Numbered from the stretch's first letter, positions 1-8,320 are shown. The stretch is DNA of 46,975 bases from Candidatus Fimivivens faecavium (GCA_018716105.1 DVKH01000043.1:1-46975), one strand, 5' to 3'. Program-made: numbers and translations. The notes: a model not told the origin generated them from the letters alone.

Positions 1-165
1 CCCGCTGATATGATGTAATAACCGCAGTGAATTGCCCCTCGGCCCAATCCACCCCGCCAGAGGCGGGGCCTGCGCGGCGGACGCCGCGCGCTGCGCTTGT
101 TGCATCACTTCCGCCCGGCTGCGGCCGGGCCCCGCTGCTCCCGCAGCGGGCGAACCGCTTTGCGG
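1..165. repeat. Structured intergenic repeat, copy A
   Basis: First of two tandem copies of a roughly 166-bp unit that also occurs at 40240-40545. The unit starts with CCCGCTGATATGAT, carries the word AATAACCGCAGTGAATTG, and then has a chain of short GC-rich hairpins: CCCCGCC/GGCGGGG, GCGCGGC/GCCGCGC, CCCGGC/GCCGGG and CCCGCTGC/GCAGCGGG, ending in CCGCTTTGCGG. No open frame in it has a ribosome binding site or recognisable protein. The copy may start before the window. Its function is unknown; a multicopy non-coding element is the simplest reading. Confidence 0.85.
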
Positions 166-331
166 CCCGCTGATATGATACAATAACCGCAGTGAATTGG
201 CCCTCGGCCCAATCCGCCCCGCCAGAGGCGGGGCCTGCGCGGTGGACGCCGCGCGCTGCGCTTGCTGCATCACATCCGCCCGGCTGCGGCCGGGTCCCGC
301 TGCTCCCCGCAGCGGGCGAACCGCTTTGCGG
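166..331. repeat. Structured intergenic repeat, copy B
   Basis: Second tandem copy, 166 bp, nearly identical to copy A. Differences lie mainly outside the stems or keep pairing: GCGCGGCGG becomes GCGCGGTGG, which leaves a G-U pair. A third unit begins at 332 (CCCGCTGATATGATAC) and is cut off after about 16 bases, where unique DNA leading to hpf begins. The truncation shows that the repeat ends at a defined word (CTGATATGAT). Confidence 0.85.
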
Positions 332-429
332 CCCGCTGATATGATACTACTGGCGCCAAGTTTCATTTTTGCTGCAATGGCCGATAACAGGAAAACGAAG
401 AGCCGCCGAAGGGCGGGACGTCAAATAGA

Positions 430-451
430 AACAGCCGTATCGGCTGTTTTG
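430..451 (+). other. Palindromic hairpin upstream of hpf
   Basis: AAACAGCCG-TAT-CGGCTGTTT is a perfect 9-bp stem followed by another T. It lies 23 bases before the hpf start codon and just before its Shine-Dalgarno site. It could be a terminator for upstream transcription or a leader hairpin of hpf; the sequence does not decide between them. The rest of 348-474 shows no gene. Confidence 0.45.
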
Positions 452-474
452 AATAAAGAAAAGGGGCTGAAGTT

Positions 475-1002
475 ATGAATATCTCGATTACCGCGCGCAA
501 AACAACGGTCAAGGATTCTTTTAAAGAGAGGACCGCAAAAAAGCTTGCAAAGTTTGACCGCTTTTTTGACGACGAGGCTTCCGCCGTCGTGACGGTCACC
601 AATGAGCGGGATCGCGAAACGGTTGAAGTGACGATTCACTCGAACGGGATGATCTTCCGCGCCGAAAAAACTGCCGACGACCGGCTCGATGCGCTCGACG
701 GCGTTGTGGACGTCCTGTTTAAGCAGATTGTAAAGAACAAGTCCAAGCTTGAAAGCCGGGTGCGCGCCAAAGCGTTTGAGGACCTTATGCCAGATGACAT
801 GGCTTCGGAAGAAGACGAAGCGTATGAGCTTGTCAAACGGAAAAAGTTTATGGTCAGGGCTATGGAAGTGGACGAGGCGATTCTGCAAATGAACATGCTT
901 GGCCATTCGTTCTTCCTGTTCGAAAACCCGGACAGCGGCGAACTCAATATTGTTTACCGCCGCAAGGGCGGGGATTACGGGTTGATTGAGCCGAGCCGCT
1001 GA
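475..1002 (+). CDS. hpf: Ribosome hibernation promoting factor, long form
   Basis: A 175-residue protein with the two-part build of long HPF: an N-terminal S30AE/RaiA-like domain (about residues 1-100) that binds the decoding region of the 30S subunit, and a C-terminal domain (about 115-175) that dimerises to bring two 70S ribosomes together as inactive 100S particles. The C-terminal stretch around KKFMVRAMEVDEAILQMN and LGHSFFLFENPDSGE is typical of the family. The start is the ATG at 475, preceded by AAAGGGG. A strong terminator follows at 1026, so it is probably a single-gene transcript. In many Firmicutes secA follows hpf; here an RNA methyltransferase does. Confidence 0.95.
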   Translation: MNISITARKTTVKDSFKERTAKKLAKFDRFFDDEASAVVTVTNERDRETVEVTIHSNGMIFRAEKTADDRLDALDGVVDVLFKQIVKNKSKLESRVRAKAFEDLMPDDMASEEDEAYELVKRKKFMVRAMEVDEAILQMNMLGHSFFLFENPDSGELNIVYRRKGGDYGLIEPSR

Positions 1003-1025
1003 CCCAGCCGTACCGGACCTTGTGT

Positions 1026-1054
1026 GGCCGCGGCCAAGCGCCGCGGCCTTTTTT
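1026..1054 (+). terminator. Rho-independent terminator of hpf
   Basis: GGCCGCGGC, loop CAAGC, GCCGCGGCC, then TTTTTT: a perfect 9-bp stem with a T-run, 24 bases after the hpf stop. Confidence 0.9.
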
Positions 1055-1068
1055 GAAAGGATAAGCCG

Positions 1069-2184
1069 ATGTCACTGTATACAATCGCCTGCCCCTGCCT
1101 GTTCGGACTCGAGAGCGTGCTTTCGGGAGAAATCAAGCGCTTGGGCGGCCAGGATGTGGAAGTTTCCGACGGACGTGTGGTCTTCAAGGGCGGGGAGAAG
1201 ATGATCGCAAAGGCGAACATCTTCCTCCGGACGGCTGAACGGGTGATGATTGTGGCCGGGAGCTTTCGCGCCGAGAGTTTTTCGGACCTGTTCGACGGCG
1301 TCAGCTCGCTCCGGTTCGAAGACTATATTGGAAGCCGAGACGCATTTCCGGTGAAGGGATGGTCGATCAATTCCAAGCTTCACAGCATCCCGGACTGTCA
1401 ATCGATCATCAAGAAGGCGGTTGCAAAGCGCCTCGGCGGCGTCTATCATCAGCAATGGCTTGCGGAAACCGGCGCGGTTCATCAAATTCAGTTTACCATC
1501 CTCAGGGATATTGCGACCATTATGCTCGATACCACCGGAACGGGGCTTCATAAACGGGGCTACCGCCCGACGGCGAACGCCGCCCCAATCAAGGAGACGC
1601 TTGCGGCAGGGATCGCCGATCTCGCGCGGGTGAAGGAAAATACGCTTCTGATCGATCCGTTCTGCGGGAGCGGCACGATATTGATCGAGTCCGCGATGAA
1701 GGCGCTGAAGATCCCGCCAGGGCTGAGAAGGCGTTTTGCTTCCGAGAGCTGGGGGCTTCTGGACAAGGAGAGCTGGGCCGAGGTGCGGCGCGAAGGCTTT
1801 GACGCTGTGATTCGCAACGGCGCGTTTTCGGCGCTGGGAAGCGATCTTTCGCCGGAGGCGGCGGCGCTGGCCAGACGCAACGCGGATGCGGCCGGGGTTG
1901 GCGGAAAGATTTCGGCCGTGGCTGCGGATATCCGCGATTTCACTCCCCCGGACGAACCGTTTGTGCTGATCTGTAATCCTCCCTATGGCGAGCGGATGCT
2001 CGAACTCAAGGAGGCGGAGGAACTCTACCGGGAGATGGGGAGGGTCTTCCAGCCGAGCGAGGGGAGAAGCTATTACATCATCTCGCCGCATGAACATTTT
2101 GAAAAGCTGTTCGGCCGCGCGGCGAGCCGGAGGAGAAAGCTTTATAACGGCATGATCAAGTGCCAATTATATATGTTCTATTGA
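1069..2184 (+). CDS. THUMP-domain class I SAM-dependent RNA methyltransferase (RlmL/YpsC-like)
   Basis: A 371-residue protein with an N-terminal THUMP RNA-binding region (about residues 50-160) and a Rossmann methyltransferase domain. Visible signatures are the SAM site DPFCGSGTILIE near residue 195 and the NPPYGERM catalytic motif near residue 303, the (N/D)PPY motif of N-methyltransferases acting on RNA bases. The family is annotated as 23S rRNA G2445 N2-methyltransferase (RlmL) or YpsC. Firmicute members lack the second RlmK domain of the E. coli protein, as this one does. The ATG at 1069 follows GAAAGGATAAGCCG. The exact RNA target cannot be read from the sequence. Confidence 0.9.
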   Translation: MSLYTIACPCLFGLESVLSGEIKRLGGQDVEVSDGRVVFKGGEKMIAKANIFLRTAERVMIVAGSFRAESFSDLFDGVSSLRFEDYIGSRDAFPVKGWSINSKLHSIPDCQSIIKKAVAKRLGGVYHQQWLAETGAVHQIQFTILRDIATIMLDTTGTGLHKRGYRPTANAAPIKETLAAGIADLARVKENTLLIDPFCGSGTILIESAMKALKIPPGLRRRFASESWGLLDKESWAEVRREGFDAVIRNGAFSALGSDLSPEAAALARRNADAAGVGGKISAVAADIRDFTPPDEPFVLICNPPYGERMLELKEAEELYREMGRVFQPSEGRSYYIISPHEHFEKLFGRAASRRRKLYNGMIKCQLYMFY

Positions 2185-2188
2185 AGCC

Positions 2189-2210
2189 CCCGCGGCTGCG
2201 GGCCTTTTTT
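2189..2210 (+). terminator. Terminator after the RNA methyltransferase gene
   Basis: CCCGC-GGCT-GCGGG followed by CC and TTTTTT, 5 bases past the stop codon. Confidence 0.8.
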
Positions 2211-2260
2211 GGTTATATCGAATCTGGATCTGCTGGGCCGGCCTTCAGGGAGCGGCAGGC

Positions 2261-2297
2261 AATCAAAACGCCCCGTCAGCGACGGGGCGTTTTGATT
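2261..2297. terminator. Bidirectional terminator
   Basis: A perfect 17-bp stem (2261-2277 with 2281-2297, loop AGC) built on ACGCCCCGTC/GACGGGGCGT with A/T flanks on both sides. It sits 11 bases past the stop of the minus-strand gene that ends at 2309 and can terminate from either direction. Confidence 0.9.
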
Positions 2298-2308
2298 AGA
2301 AGCGGCCT

Positions 2309-2611
2309 TTAAGCCTTGCTATGTTGAAGCTGGCGCTCGAGCCAGATGGAAGCGATCTGAAGCGCGGGATAAAGCCCGGCCTTTTCGGTGCGCTTAATCA
2401 CCCGCTGGCTTGTGTGAAGCGTCTCATCGGTGGAAAGAATCTGCACCGAAACCTTGTCGGAAAGCTCAAGATCCTCAAACGATTTATTCGAAAGCACCTG
2501 AAGCATTGCGATAAAAGGATCGGCCGGGTTTCCGTAGTAGATGACATTCCCGCTTCGGACCAGCGGCTTTCCCTTATACATCGGAAGGGCGGCCTCTTTG
2601 GTTCCTGCCAT
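2309..2611 (-). CDS. Conserved-looking small protein of unknown function
   Basis: A 100-residue soluble protein that I do not recognise. It begins MAGTKEAALPMYKGKPLVR and contains NVIYYGNPADPFIAML; the C-terminal third (IASIWLERQL) looks helical. There is no signal peptide or membrane segment. The start is the ATG at 2611 because GGAGG lies 8 bases before it; the in-frame ATGs at 2617 and 2626 sit on or too close to that site. It has its own promoter and terminator, and normal codon use, so it is a genuine expressed gene. Confidence 0.8.
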   Translation of the reverse strand: MAGTKEAALPMYKGKPLVRSGNVIYYGNPADPFIAMLQVLSNKSFEDLELSDKVSVQILSTDETLHTSQRVIKRTEKAGLYPALQIASIWLERQLQHSKA

Positions 2612-2679
2612 TTTCATTACCTCCATTCCAAAAATTTTGGGGGCATTTTGTTTTCCCCTTTTGTCTTTGATATAAAATC

Positions 2680-2708
2680 AGTATACACCAATTTTTGCTT
2701 GCTGTAAA
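2680..2708 (-). promoter_or_regulatory. Sigma-A type promoter of the 2309-2611 gene
   Basis: On the minus strand TTTACA (2708-2703), a 17-bp spacer and TATACT (2685-2680), about 70 bases upstream of the start codon. Confidence 0.75.
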
Positions 2709-2725
2709 GATATCCATTAAATTCC

Positions 2726-2760
2726 AAAGAAAAGCGCCCCGGCGTTCTAAGCGGGGCGCT
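2726..2760 (-). terminator. Terminator after ireB
   Basis: On the minus strand AGCGCCCCG, loop CTTAGAACGC, CGGGGCGCT and then TTTCTTT; a 9-bp stem 8 bases after the ireB stop. Confidence 0.85.
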
Positions 2761-2767
2761 CTCTGAT

Positions 2768-3013
2768 TCAATCGTCCAGATAGGATTTCACAAGGATCTG
2801 GAGAAGTTCATCCCGGTCGATGCGCCGGATGAGGCTTCGCGCGTTGTTAAAGGTCGTGATATAGGTCGGATCCTCCGAAAGAATGTATCCGACAATCTGG
2901 TTGATCGGGTTGTAGCCCTTTTGCTTGAGCGCGTCGTAGACGGCCGTCAGGATCGTGCGGACTTCACTTTCTTTGTCCTCGTAAATCGAAAAGGAACGGG
3001 TCGGCTCCTGCAT
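2768..3013 (-). CDS. ireB: IreB-family regulatory phosphoprotein (UPF0297/YrzL)
   Basis: An 81-residue protein matching the small helical IreB family (YrzL, DUF965): N-terminal [15 protein letters not shown], central [20 protein letters not shown] and the [14 protein letters not shown] motif followed by [11 protein letters not shown]. In Enterococcus faecalis, IreB is phosphorylated by the PASTA kinase IreK and negatively affects cephalosporin resistance. In most Firmicutes it sits beside alaS and ruvX; here it lies 94 bases after pheT. It starts at an ATG preceded by AAGGGGTGATG. A Thr near the N-terminus (T5) could be a phosphorylation site, which is inference. The PASTA pseudokinase at 8.4 kb makes its presence here notable. 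Confidence 0.93.
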   Translation of the reverse strand: MQEPTRSFSIYEDKESEVRTILTAVYDALKQKGYNPINQIVGYILSEDPTYITTFNNARSLIRRIDRDELLQILVKSYLDD

Positions 3014-3107
3014 ATCATCACCCCTTATCCTTAGTTTAGTACAATTCCATCAAAATTACAAGTAAACATTTTGGAAAGGTTTCCTGTCCATTCTGCGAAA
3101 GGCCGGC

Positions 3108-5486
3108 TTAGGAACGGAGTTCCGCGCCAAGGGCCTTCACCGCGTCGAGCGCGCGGTCCATCGCGGCGGAGACTTCCGCGTCGGTGAGGGTCCGGTCAGC
3201 CGCCCGCAGCACGAGGTTAAACGCAAGGCTCTTTTTGCCCTCCGGAATCTGGGAGCCGCGGTAGACGTCGAACAGCTCGGCCGATTCAAGGATGTCCGGA
3301 ACGGCCGCGCGGATCGCTTTTTCAATGGCCTGGACCGGCAGCTCATCGGAGCAGAGGAGCGCGAGATCGCGCGCCGAGGCGGGATACCGCGGCAGCGGAT
3401 GATAGACGCCGGCCGGCGCGGCGTTCTTGAGCAGCGACGGGAGCGAGAGCCGCATCAGATAGCAGCGGGCGTCGATCTCATAGTTCTGCGCGACCAGCGG
3501 GTGCACCTCTCCGAGGATACCGAGCGTCTCGCCGTTGACCGAGATCGAGGCGCAGCGGCCGGGATGGAAGACGGGGTTGTCTCCAACAGGGGTGACGTCG
3601 AAATTGCGGATGCCGGCCTCTTCGAGCAGCGCCTCCGCGACGCCTTTGATCGAATAGTAATCAAAGCCCTCGCCGTAAAGGCCGGCGGTGATCGCCTCAA
3701 GCTCGGTTGGGAGCACGTCGGCGTTTTCGCCCGGGATGAATTCCTTTGCAAGTTCGAAGAGCGCGGCCTTTGGATTGCGGTTGTTGTAGTTTTTCGAGAG
3801 GATATCAAGCATCGAGCCGAGCGCGGTGGTGCGCATCACGCTCGTATCCTCGCCGAGGGGGTTGAGGATCTCGACCGAACGGCGCAGCGGGCTGTCGGCG
3901 GGAAGGCGGAGCTTGTCGTAGGTCTTCGGGGAGACAAAGGTATAGGTCGTAATCTCATAGAGGCCCTGCGCGATCAGGACGCCGACCATCCGGCGCTCGA
4001 ACTTCTGCTTTTCGGTGAGCATCCCCTGTGCCGAGCCGCGGATGGAGGTGACGGGGATCTTGTTGTATCCATAGAACCGGGCGATCTCTTCGGCGATGTC
4101 CGCCTTGTGCTCGACGTCGGCGCGCCAGCTCGGGACGGTGATCTTGTCACCTTCGACGGTGAACTCAAGCGAGCGGAGGATGCGGCGCATCTCTTCGGCG
4201 TCGACATCGATTCCGAGGAAGCGGTTGATCCAGTCCGGCTCGAGGGTGAGGACGGCCGGCGCGTGGTCCGCGTGGTCGACGTCGATGATTCCGCCGACGA
4301 TCTCGCCCGCGCCGAGCAGCTCGACCAGCTCGCAGGCGCGCTCCACGGCGGGGATGCAGAGCATCGGATCGAGGCCCTTCTCAAACCGGGAGGAGCTTTC
4401 GGTCCGAAGGCCGAGCTTCCGGGAGGTGGTGCGGACCGATGCGCCGAGGAAGTTCGCGGATTCAAAGACGATTGTGTTGGTGCTGTCGTTGATGCCGCTG
4501 TACTCGCCCCCCATCACGCCGGCGACCGCCGAGGGCTTTTCCTCGTCGCAGATGACCAGCATTTCGGGCGAGAGGGTCCGGTTCACCCCGTCGAGGGTGG
4601 TGAGGGTTTCGCCGGGGCGGGCGTTGCGGACGATGATTTTGCCGCCCTTCACGTAGCTGATGTCGAAGGCATGCATCGGCTGGCCGTATTCCAGCATCAC
4701 ATAGTTCGTGATGTCGACGATGTTGTTGATCGGCCTCACGCCCGAAGCGCGCAGCCGCTCCCGCATCCAGCGCGGGGAGGGGGCGATTTTGACGTTCTTC
4801 GCGACCCTTGCGACATAGCGCGGGCAGAGGCGCGGATTCTCGACCGTGACCGAAAGCAGCTCCGAAATGTCGCCCAGGGCGCGTTTCACCCTCGGCTCGT
4901 GCTTCTCGAACGGGACGCCGAAGGTGGCCGAGGCTTCCCGCGCGAGGCCAAGCACCGAGAGGCAGTCCGGGCGGTTCGGGGTGATTTCAAATTCCACGAC
5001 GGTGTCGTCGAGGCCGATCGCCGCATGGATATCGTCGCCGGGCTTGCAGTCCTCCTGCAGGACGAAGATGCCGTTTGCGTCGGCGTAGGGGAAGTCGTGC
5101 TCGGTCAGGCCGAGTTCGCCAGGCGAGCAGAGCATGCCCTGGCTTTCGACGCCGCGGAAATCTGCACTGTGAATCTGTTTGCCGCCCGGGAGCGAAGCGC
5201 CGTCGAGCGCGGCCGGGACGAGGTCGCCGGCGGCGAGATTCGTCGCGCCGGTGACGATCTGGAGCGGGGCGGCCCCTCCGACGTCGACCGAACAGACCAC
5301 GAGGGTGTCCGCGTCGGGATGCTTTTTAATCGAGAGGACCCGTCCGACGACGACGCCCTTGATTTCGTTTCCTTCTTTCGCCCAGCCCTCCACTTTGGAG
5401 CCGGACATGGTCATGGCCTCGGCAAACTTCCGCGGCGGCACGTCCACTTTGACAGACTCTGCGAGCCATTTCATCGATAAATCCAT
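3108..5486 (-). CDS. pheT: Phenylalanyl-tRNA synthetase beta subunit
   Basis: A 792-residue beta chain of the alpha2-beta2 enzyme that charges tRNA-Phe. Domains in order: EMAP/tRNA-binding fold (about residues 40-150, with GVVVGRVLSIKKHPDAD), B3/B4 editing domain (about 210-390, with RPINNIVDITNYVMLEYGQPMHAFD), B5 DNA-binding-like domain (about 400-475), the synthetase-like core and the C-terminal ferredoxin-like anticodon-binding domain (last 90 residues, starting PLPRYPASARDLALL). Length is normal. It follows pheS with a 14-base gap, so both are controlled by the T-box upstream of pheS. Confidence 0.97.
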   Translation of the reverse strand: MDLSMKWLAESVKVDVPPRKFAEAMTMSGSKVEGWAKEGNEIKGVVVGRVLSIKKHPDADTLVVCSVDVGGAAPLQIVTGATNLAAGDLVPAALDGASLPGGKQIHSADFRGVESQGMLCSPGELGLTEHDFPYADANGIFVLQEDCKPGDDIHAAIGLDDTVVEFEITPNRPDCLSVLGLAREASATFGVPFEKHEPRVKRALGDISELLSVTVENPRLCPRYVARVAKNVKIAPSPRWMRERLRASGVRPINNIVDITNYVMLEYGQPMHAFDISYVKGGKIIVRNARPGETLTTLDGVNRTLSPEMLVICDEEKPSAVAGVMGGEYSGINDSTNTIVFESANFLGASVRTTSRKLGLRTESSSRFEKGLDPMLCIPAVERACELVELLGAGEIVGGIIDVDHADHAPAVLTLEPDWINRFLGIDVDAEEMRRILRSLEFTVEGDKITVPSWRADVEHKADIAEEIARFYGYNKIPVTSIRGSAQGMLTEKQKFERRMVGVLIAQGLYEITTYTFVSPKTYDKLRLPADSPLRRSVEILNPLGEDTSVMRTTALGSMLDILSKNYNNRNPKAALFELAKEFIPGENADVLPTELEAITAGLYGEGFDYYSIKGVAEALLEEAGIRNFDVTPVGDNPVFHPGRCASISVNGETLGILGEVHPLVAQNYEIDARCYLMRLSLPSLLKNAAPAGVYHPLPRYPASARDLALLCSDELPVQAIEKAIRAAVPDILESAELFDVYRGSQIPEGKKSLAFNLVLRAADRTLTDAEVSAAMDRALDAVKALGAELRS

Positions 5487-5500
5487 TTCTTTGCCACCTC

Positions 5501-6520
5501 CTAAAACTGTGTGAGGAATCTCAGGTCGTTTTCGAACAGCAGCCGCAGATCGTCGATGTTGTAACGGCGCATCACGATCCGGTCGAGGCCGAGTCCGAAC
5601 GCGAAGCCGGAGTATTCCTCGGGGTCGATTCCGCAGATGGAGAGAACCTTCGGGTGGACCATGCCGCAGCCGAGGATTTCAATCCAGCCCTCTCCTTTGC
5701 AGAGGCGGCAGCCCTCGCCGTGGCAGGAGAAACACATCACGTCCAGCTCGGCAGAAGGCTCGGTGAACGGGAAATGATGCGGGCGAAAGCGCGTGACCGT
5801 CTCGGGGCCGTAGAGGCGCTTTGCGAAGGTGTCGAGCGTTCCTTTGAGGTCGGACATGGTGATCCCTTTGTCGACGACCAGCCCCTCGACCTGGTGGAAG
5901 AGCGGGGAATGGGTTGCGTCGACCGCGTCGGAACGGTAGACCCTTCCGGGCGCGATGACCCGGATCGGGGGTTTGCGCTGTTCCATCGTGCGGATCTGGA
6001 CCGGGGAGGTCTGGGTCCGCAGGATGACGTTGTCTGAAATATAAAAGGTGTCCTGCGTATCGCGCGCGGGGTGATCCTTCGGGATGTTGAGCGCTTCGAA
6101 GTTGTAGTAATCGGTTTCAACTTCCGGCCCCTCCACAACGTCGAACCCCATGCCGAGGAAAATCTCCTTGAGTTCGTCGAGAACAAGCTGGATCGGATGC
6201 CGTCCGCCCATCGGATGATGGGTTCCGGGCATGGTTACGTCGAGCCGCTCGGCGAGGAGGCGCGCGTCGAGTTCTTTGGATTTGAGCTCCTGAAGGCGGC
6301 TGCCGAGTTCCGCTTCGATTGCGGCGCGGGTTTCATTCGCAATCTGGCCGATTTCCCTCCGCCCGTCCGGCGAGAGGGCGCCCATGCCCTTTAAAATGGC
6401 GGTGAGCTCGCCCTTTTTCCCCAGGTATTTCACCCGGGCCGCCTCGAGCGCCGCGGGATTCCCCGCGGCCGCGATATCCGCCTTCGCGGTAAGGGCGATG
6501 CGGCTGAGTGCTTCTTTCAT
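5501..6520 (-). CDS. pheS: Phenylalanyl-tRNA synthetase alpha subunit
   Basis: A 339-residue alpha subunit carrying the class II active site. The N-terminal coiled coil (about 1-90) is followed by the catalytic core with [12 protein letters not shown], motif 2 region ([20 protein letters not shown]) and the motif 3-like [13 protein letters not shown] near the C-terminus. A Cys cluster [17 protein letters not shown] (about residues 258-275) suggests a bound metal, as in several bacterial PheS proteins. The start ATG at 6520 follows GAAAGGAGCG. It is the first gene of pheS-pheT, regulated by a T-box. Confidence 0.97.
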   Translation of the reverse strand: MKEALSRIALTAKADIAAAGNPAALEAARVKYLGKKGELTAILKGMGALSPDGRREIGQIANETRAAIEAELGSRLQELKSKELDARLLAERLDVTMPGTHHPMGGRHPIQLVLDELKEIFLGMGFDVVEGPEVETDYYNFEALNIPKDHPARDTQDTFYISDNVILRTQTSPVQIRTMEQRKPPIRVIAPGRVYRSDAVDATHSPLFHQVEGLVVDKGITMSDLKGTLDTFAKRLYGPETVTRFRPHHFPFTEPSAELDVMCFSCHGEGCRLCKGEGWIEILGCGMVHPKVLSICGIDPEEYSGFAFGLGLDRIVMRRYNIDDLRLLFENDLRFLTQF

Positions 6521-6621
6521 CGTTTGATTCGCTCCTTTCTGTCGGTGAAAACAACAACCCGGTTCACCTTCCGGGGCCGATCATTCGGGGTTTCGCCCTT
6601 CCGCCGGCTGGCGGCAGGGCA

Positions 6622-6918
6622 ATAAAAAACCTTTCGTCCCATATGGATTTCCAAATCCACACTGGGACGAAAGGACCTTTGCCCGTTCCGCGGTACCACC
6701 CATGTTCCCGCCCTGGAAACGGGCGGACGCTCATGTCTGCCGTAACGGGGCGCGCCGTCCCCGCCTACTGCTTTCCACATGGAGGTTCAGCGGGGCCGCT
6801 CGGGAGTGAACTTCGCCGCCACCCGGATCCTGACCGTTTTTTCAGCCGGTGAAACGGTCTCTCTGCGAGGGGGATGGCCGGTTACTCTCTCCGTCAAAGC
6901 GTTTGGTTGATTGATTTG
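6622..6918 (-). promoter_or_regulatory. Phe-specific T-box leader (riboswitch)
   Basis: On the minus strand the conserved T-box sequence GGGTGGTACCGCGG is at 6701-6688. It is followed by a terminator with an 11-bp outer stem (CCTTTCGTCCC/GGGACGAAAGG, 6674-6630) and a run of six T. Upstream, GAGAGAGTAA marks stem I, and a UUC Phe codon followed by A (6810-6808) is in the position expected for the specifier. Uncharged tRNA-Phe would pair with UUC and with the T-box bulge, favouring the antiterminator and switching on pheS-pheT. The specifier assignment is inference from position and from the downstream genes. Confidence 0.92.
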
Positions 6919-6924
6919 CTATAT

Positions 6925-6953
6925 AAGATATCACAATTTCTGTGCGGTTTCAA
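6925..6953 (-). promoter_or_regulatory. Promoter of the pheS-pheT operon
   Basis: On the minus strand TTGAAA (6953-6948), a 17-bp spacer and TATCTT (6930-6925). Transcription would begin near 6918, just at the start of the T-box leader. Confidence 0.75.
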
Positions 6954-7062
6954 CTAGGTTGGACCGATTTTTTTGGAATTATGACGCAGTCCCAGTGAAA
7001 ATGCACCCCGGAAAGCTATTTTTCCGGCGGGGCGAATAGAAATAGAGGGTGGAGGGATGTTG

Positions 7063-7569
7063 ATGAAGACAAAACTGATTGGTTTTCTGTTTGCGTTCGC
7101 TGTTCTGGCCGGGTGCGGGAAGGCGTCCGGCCCGGACCGATGGGGCGAGCTTGCAGGAATTGTCGCCCAGGCGCCGTTCGCCGCGACGGCCCGGGTCCTT
7201 TGGGAGGACGCGGAATATGAAGCCGAGTGCAGCCGGAACGCGCAGGGGGGGCTTTTGCTGTCGCTCCGCTCGGCCGGGCTTTCCGCCCCGGTCGAATACC
7301 AGCTTTCCGGCGGCGCCCTGACCATCCGCCAGGGGGAACACGCGCTCACCGTCCGGGAGGACAACGCCCCGGCCGGCTGCGCGGCAATCGCGCTCCGGGA
7401 TGCGCTCGCCGCGCTCTCGCTGGCGGAGCCGAAGGAGGAGGACGGCAAGATTTTTCTGGAAAACGAAGGCCAGAGCCATTTAATGATGCTTGACGCCGAA
7501 AATTATGGTTTTTGCCGTGTGGAACTGCGCGGCGGCTCGTTTGAATTTCAGTCGTTTGCCTATTCCTGA
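7063..7569 (+). CDS. Small lipoprotein of unknown function
   Basis: A 168-residue exported protein: short positive N-terminus (MKTKLIGF), hydrophobic stretch and lipobox VLAGC with Cys about 19 residues in, so it is probably a lipid-anchored surface protein. The mature part alternates beta-like segments and has no motif I recognise; it resembles small DUF-type lipoproteins that bind or scan surface material only in general form. The ATG at 7063 is chosen over 7057 because GGAGGG lies 6-7 bases ahead of it. A hairpin (7004-7032, CCCCGGAAA/TTTTTCCGG) lies in the leader. It runs divergently from the pheS operon. Confidence 0.75.
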   Translation: MKTKLIGFLFAFAVLAGCGKASGPDRWGELAGIVAQAPFAATARVLWEDAEYEAECSRNAQGGLLLSLRSAGLSAPVEYQLSGGALTIRQGEHALTVREDNAPAGCAAIALRDALAALSLAEPKEEDGKIFLENEGQSHLMMLDAENYGFCRVELRGGSFEFQSFAYS

Positions 7570-7846
7570 AGATTTGCATTTTCGATCCTCTCGTTTGACC
7601 CATCCGACGGACAAAACGCGCTCCGAAAAAATAAGATAAAGAAGGGTAGCTGCGCCGCCATGCCGCCGCGCCGTATTTTGGCGCGGCCCAAACAGGAATT
7701 TTGAGATAAGGCTTTGATAAAAGGTCTTGCCGGTCCGATATGACGCCATGATTAAAACTCTTTTACGGCGGCAATGCTATTACTGCGGTGAATTGCGCAC
7801 TCCCTTTTTCGCCGCGATTTCAACATCGGACGGAGCGTGGTAAAAT

Positions 7847-8221
7847 ATGACGGTCAGGAGAGGAGACATCTTCTATGCGGATCTGAGTCCGGTTGTCGGC
7901 TCGGAACAGGGAGGTGTACGGCCTGTATTGATCGTACAAAACGATGTGGGAAATAAGTTCAGCCCGACTGTAATCGCAGCGGCGATCACCAGCCAGAGAG
8001 ATAAAACCAAACTTCCGACCCATATCGAGCTCGACTCCCGCGAATGCGGACTCTCCCGCGATTCGGTGGTGCTGCTTGAGCAGATCAGGACAATCGACAA
8101 ACGCAGACTGAAAGAAAAAATGGGACGTTTAAATGAAAGCGCGATGATGGAAATCGACCGGGGCCTCAGCATCAGTTTTGGGCTGGGCGCACATGGCGAC
8201 AGTCATAGATCGCATACATAG
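7847..8221 (+). CDS. MazF/PemK-type endoribonuclease toxin (NdoA-like)
   Basis: A 124-residue protein of the MazF/PemK family, which cuts RNA at short specific sequences. Visible family features are [21 protein letters not shown] at the N-terminus (RRG and the GSEQGG loop that carries the catalytic Arg in the following [10 protein letters not shown]), the central AAAITSQ, and [12 protein letters not shown] near the C-terminus. The closest known protein by motif is Bacillus NdoA/EndoA, whose antitoxin gene lies immediately upstream. Here the 277 bases upstream hold no antitoxin reading frame on the same strand. The ATG at 7847 has only a weak site (GGAG 11 bases ahead), which suggests low expression. 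Confidence 0.92.
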   Translation: MTVRRGDIFYADLSPVVGSEQGGVRPVLIVQNDVGNKFSPTVIAAAITSQRDKTKLPTHIELDSRECGLSRDSVVLLEQIRTIDKRRLKEKMGRLNESAMMEIDRGLSISFGLGAHGDSHRSHT

Positions 8222-8288
8222 CGTTCTGTGTATGTCGCCGAGAAGGTTTGTAATCATTTGTCCAAACGGTTTTGTTCGTTTTAAGACG

Positions 8289-8320
8289 AAGAGCTCCCGC
8301 TGGTTCGGGGGCTCTTTCCG
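8289..8320 (+). terminator. Probable terminator after mazF
   Basis: AAGAGCTCCCG, loop CTGGTT, CGGGGGCTCTT: an 11-bp stem with one G-U pair and a short pyrimidine tail, 67 bases past the stop codon. Confidence 0.6.

Noticed and set aside
1-345. CRISPR array
   Set aside because: The unit is 166 bp with no unique spacers between identical short repeats, and no cas genes are near.
197-478. A protein gene inside the repeat and hpf leader
   Set aside because: It spans repeat hairpins, has a composition set by the GC-rich stems, and has no ribosome site; the same holds for the frame at 40326-40637.
3399-5480. A long open frame on the plus strand opposite pheT (about 690 codons)
   Set aside because: It is the shadow of a GC-rich gene: charged, repetitive composition, no ribosome site, and the opposite strand encodes a complete PheT.
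7766-7800. Extra copy of the structured repeat (ATTACTGCGGTGAATTGCG resembles its AATAACCGCAGTGAATTG word)
   Set aside because: Only a short stretch is similar and the hairpin chain is absent, so chance or an old relic cannot be told apart.
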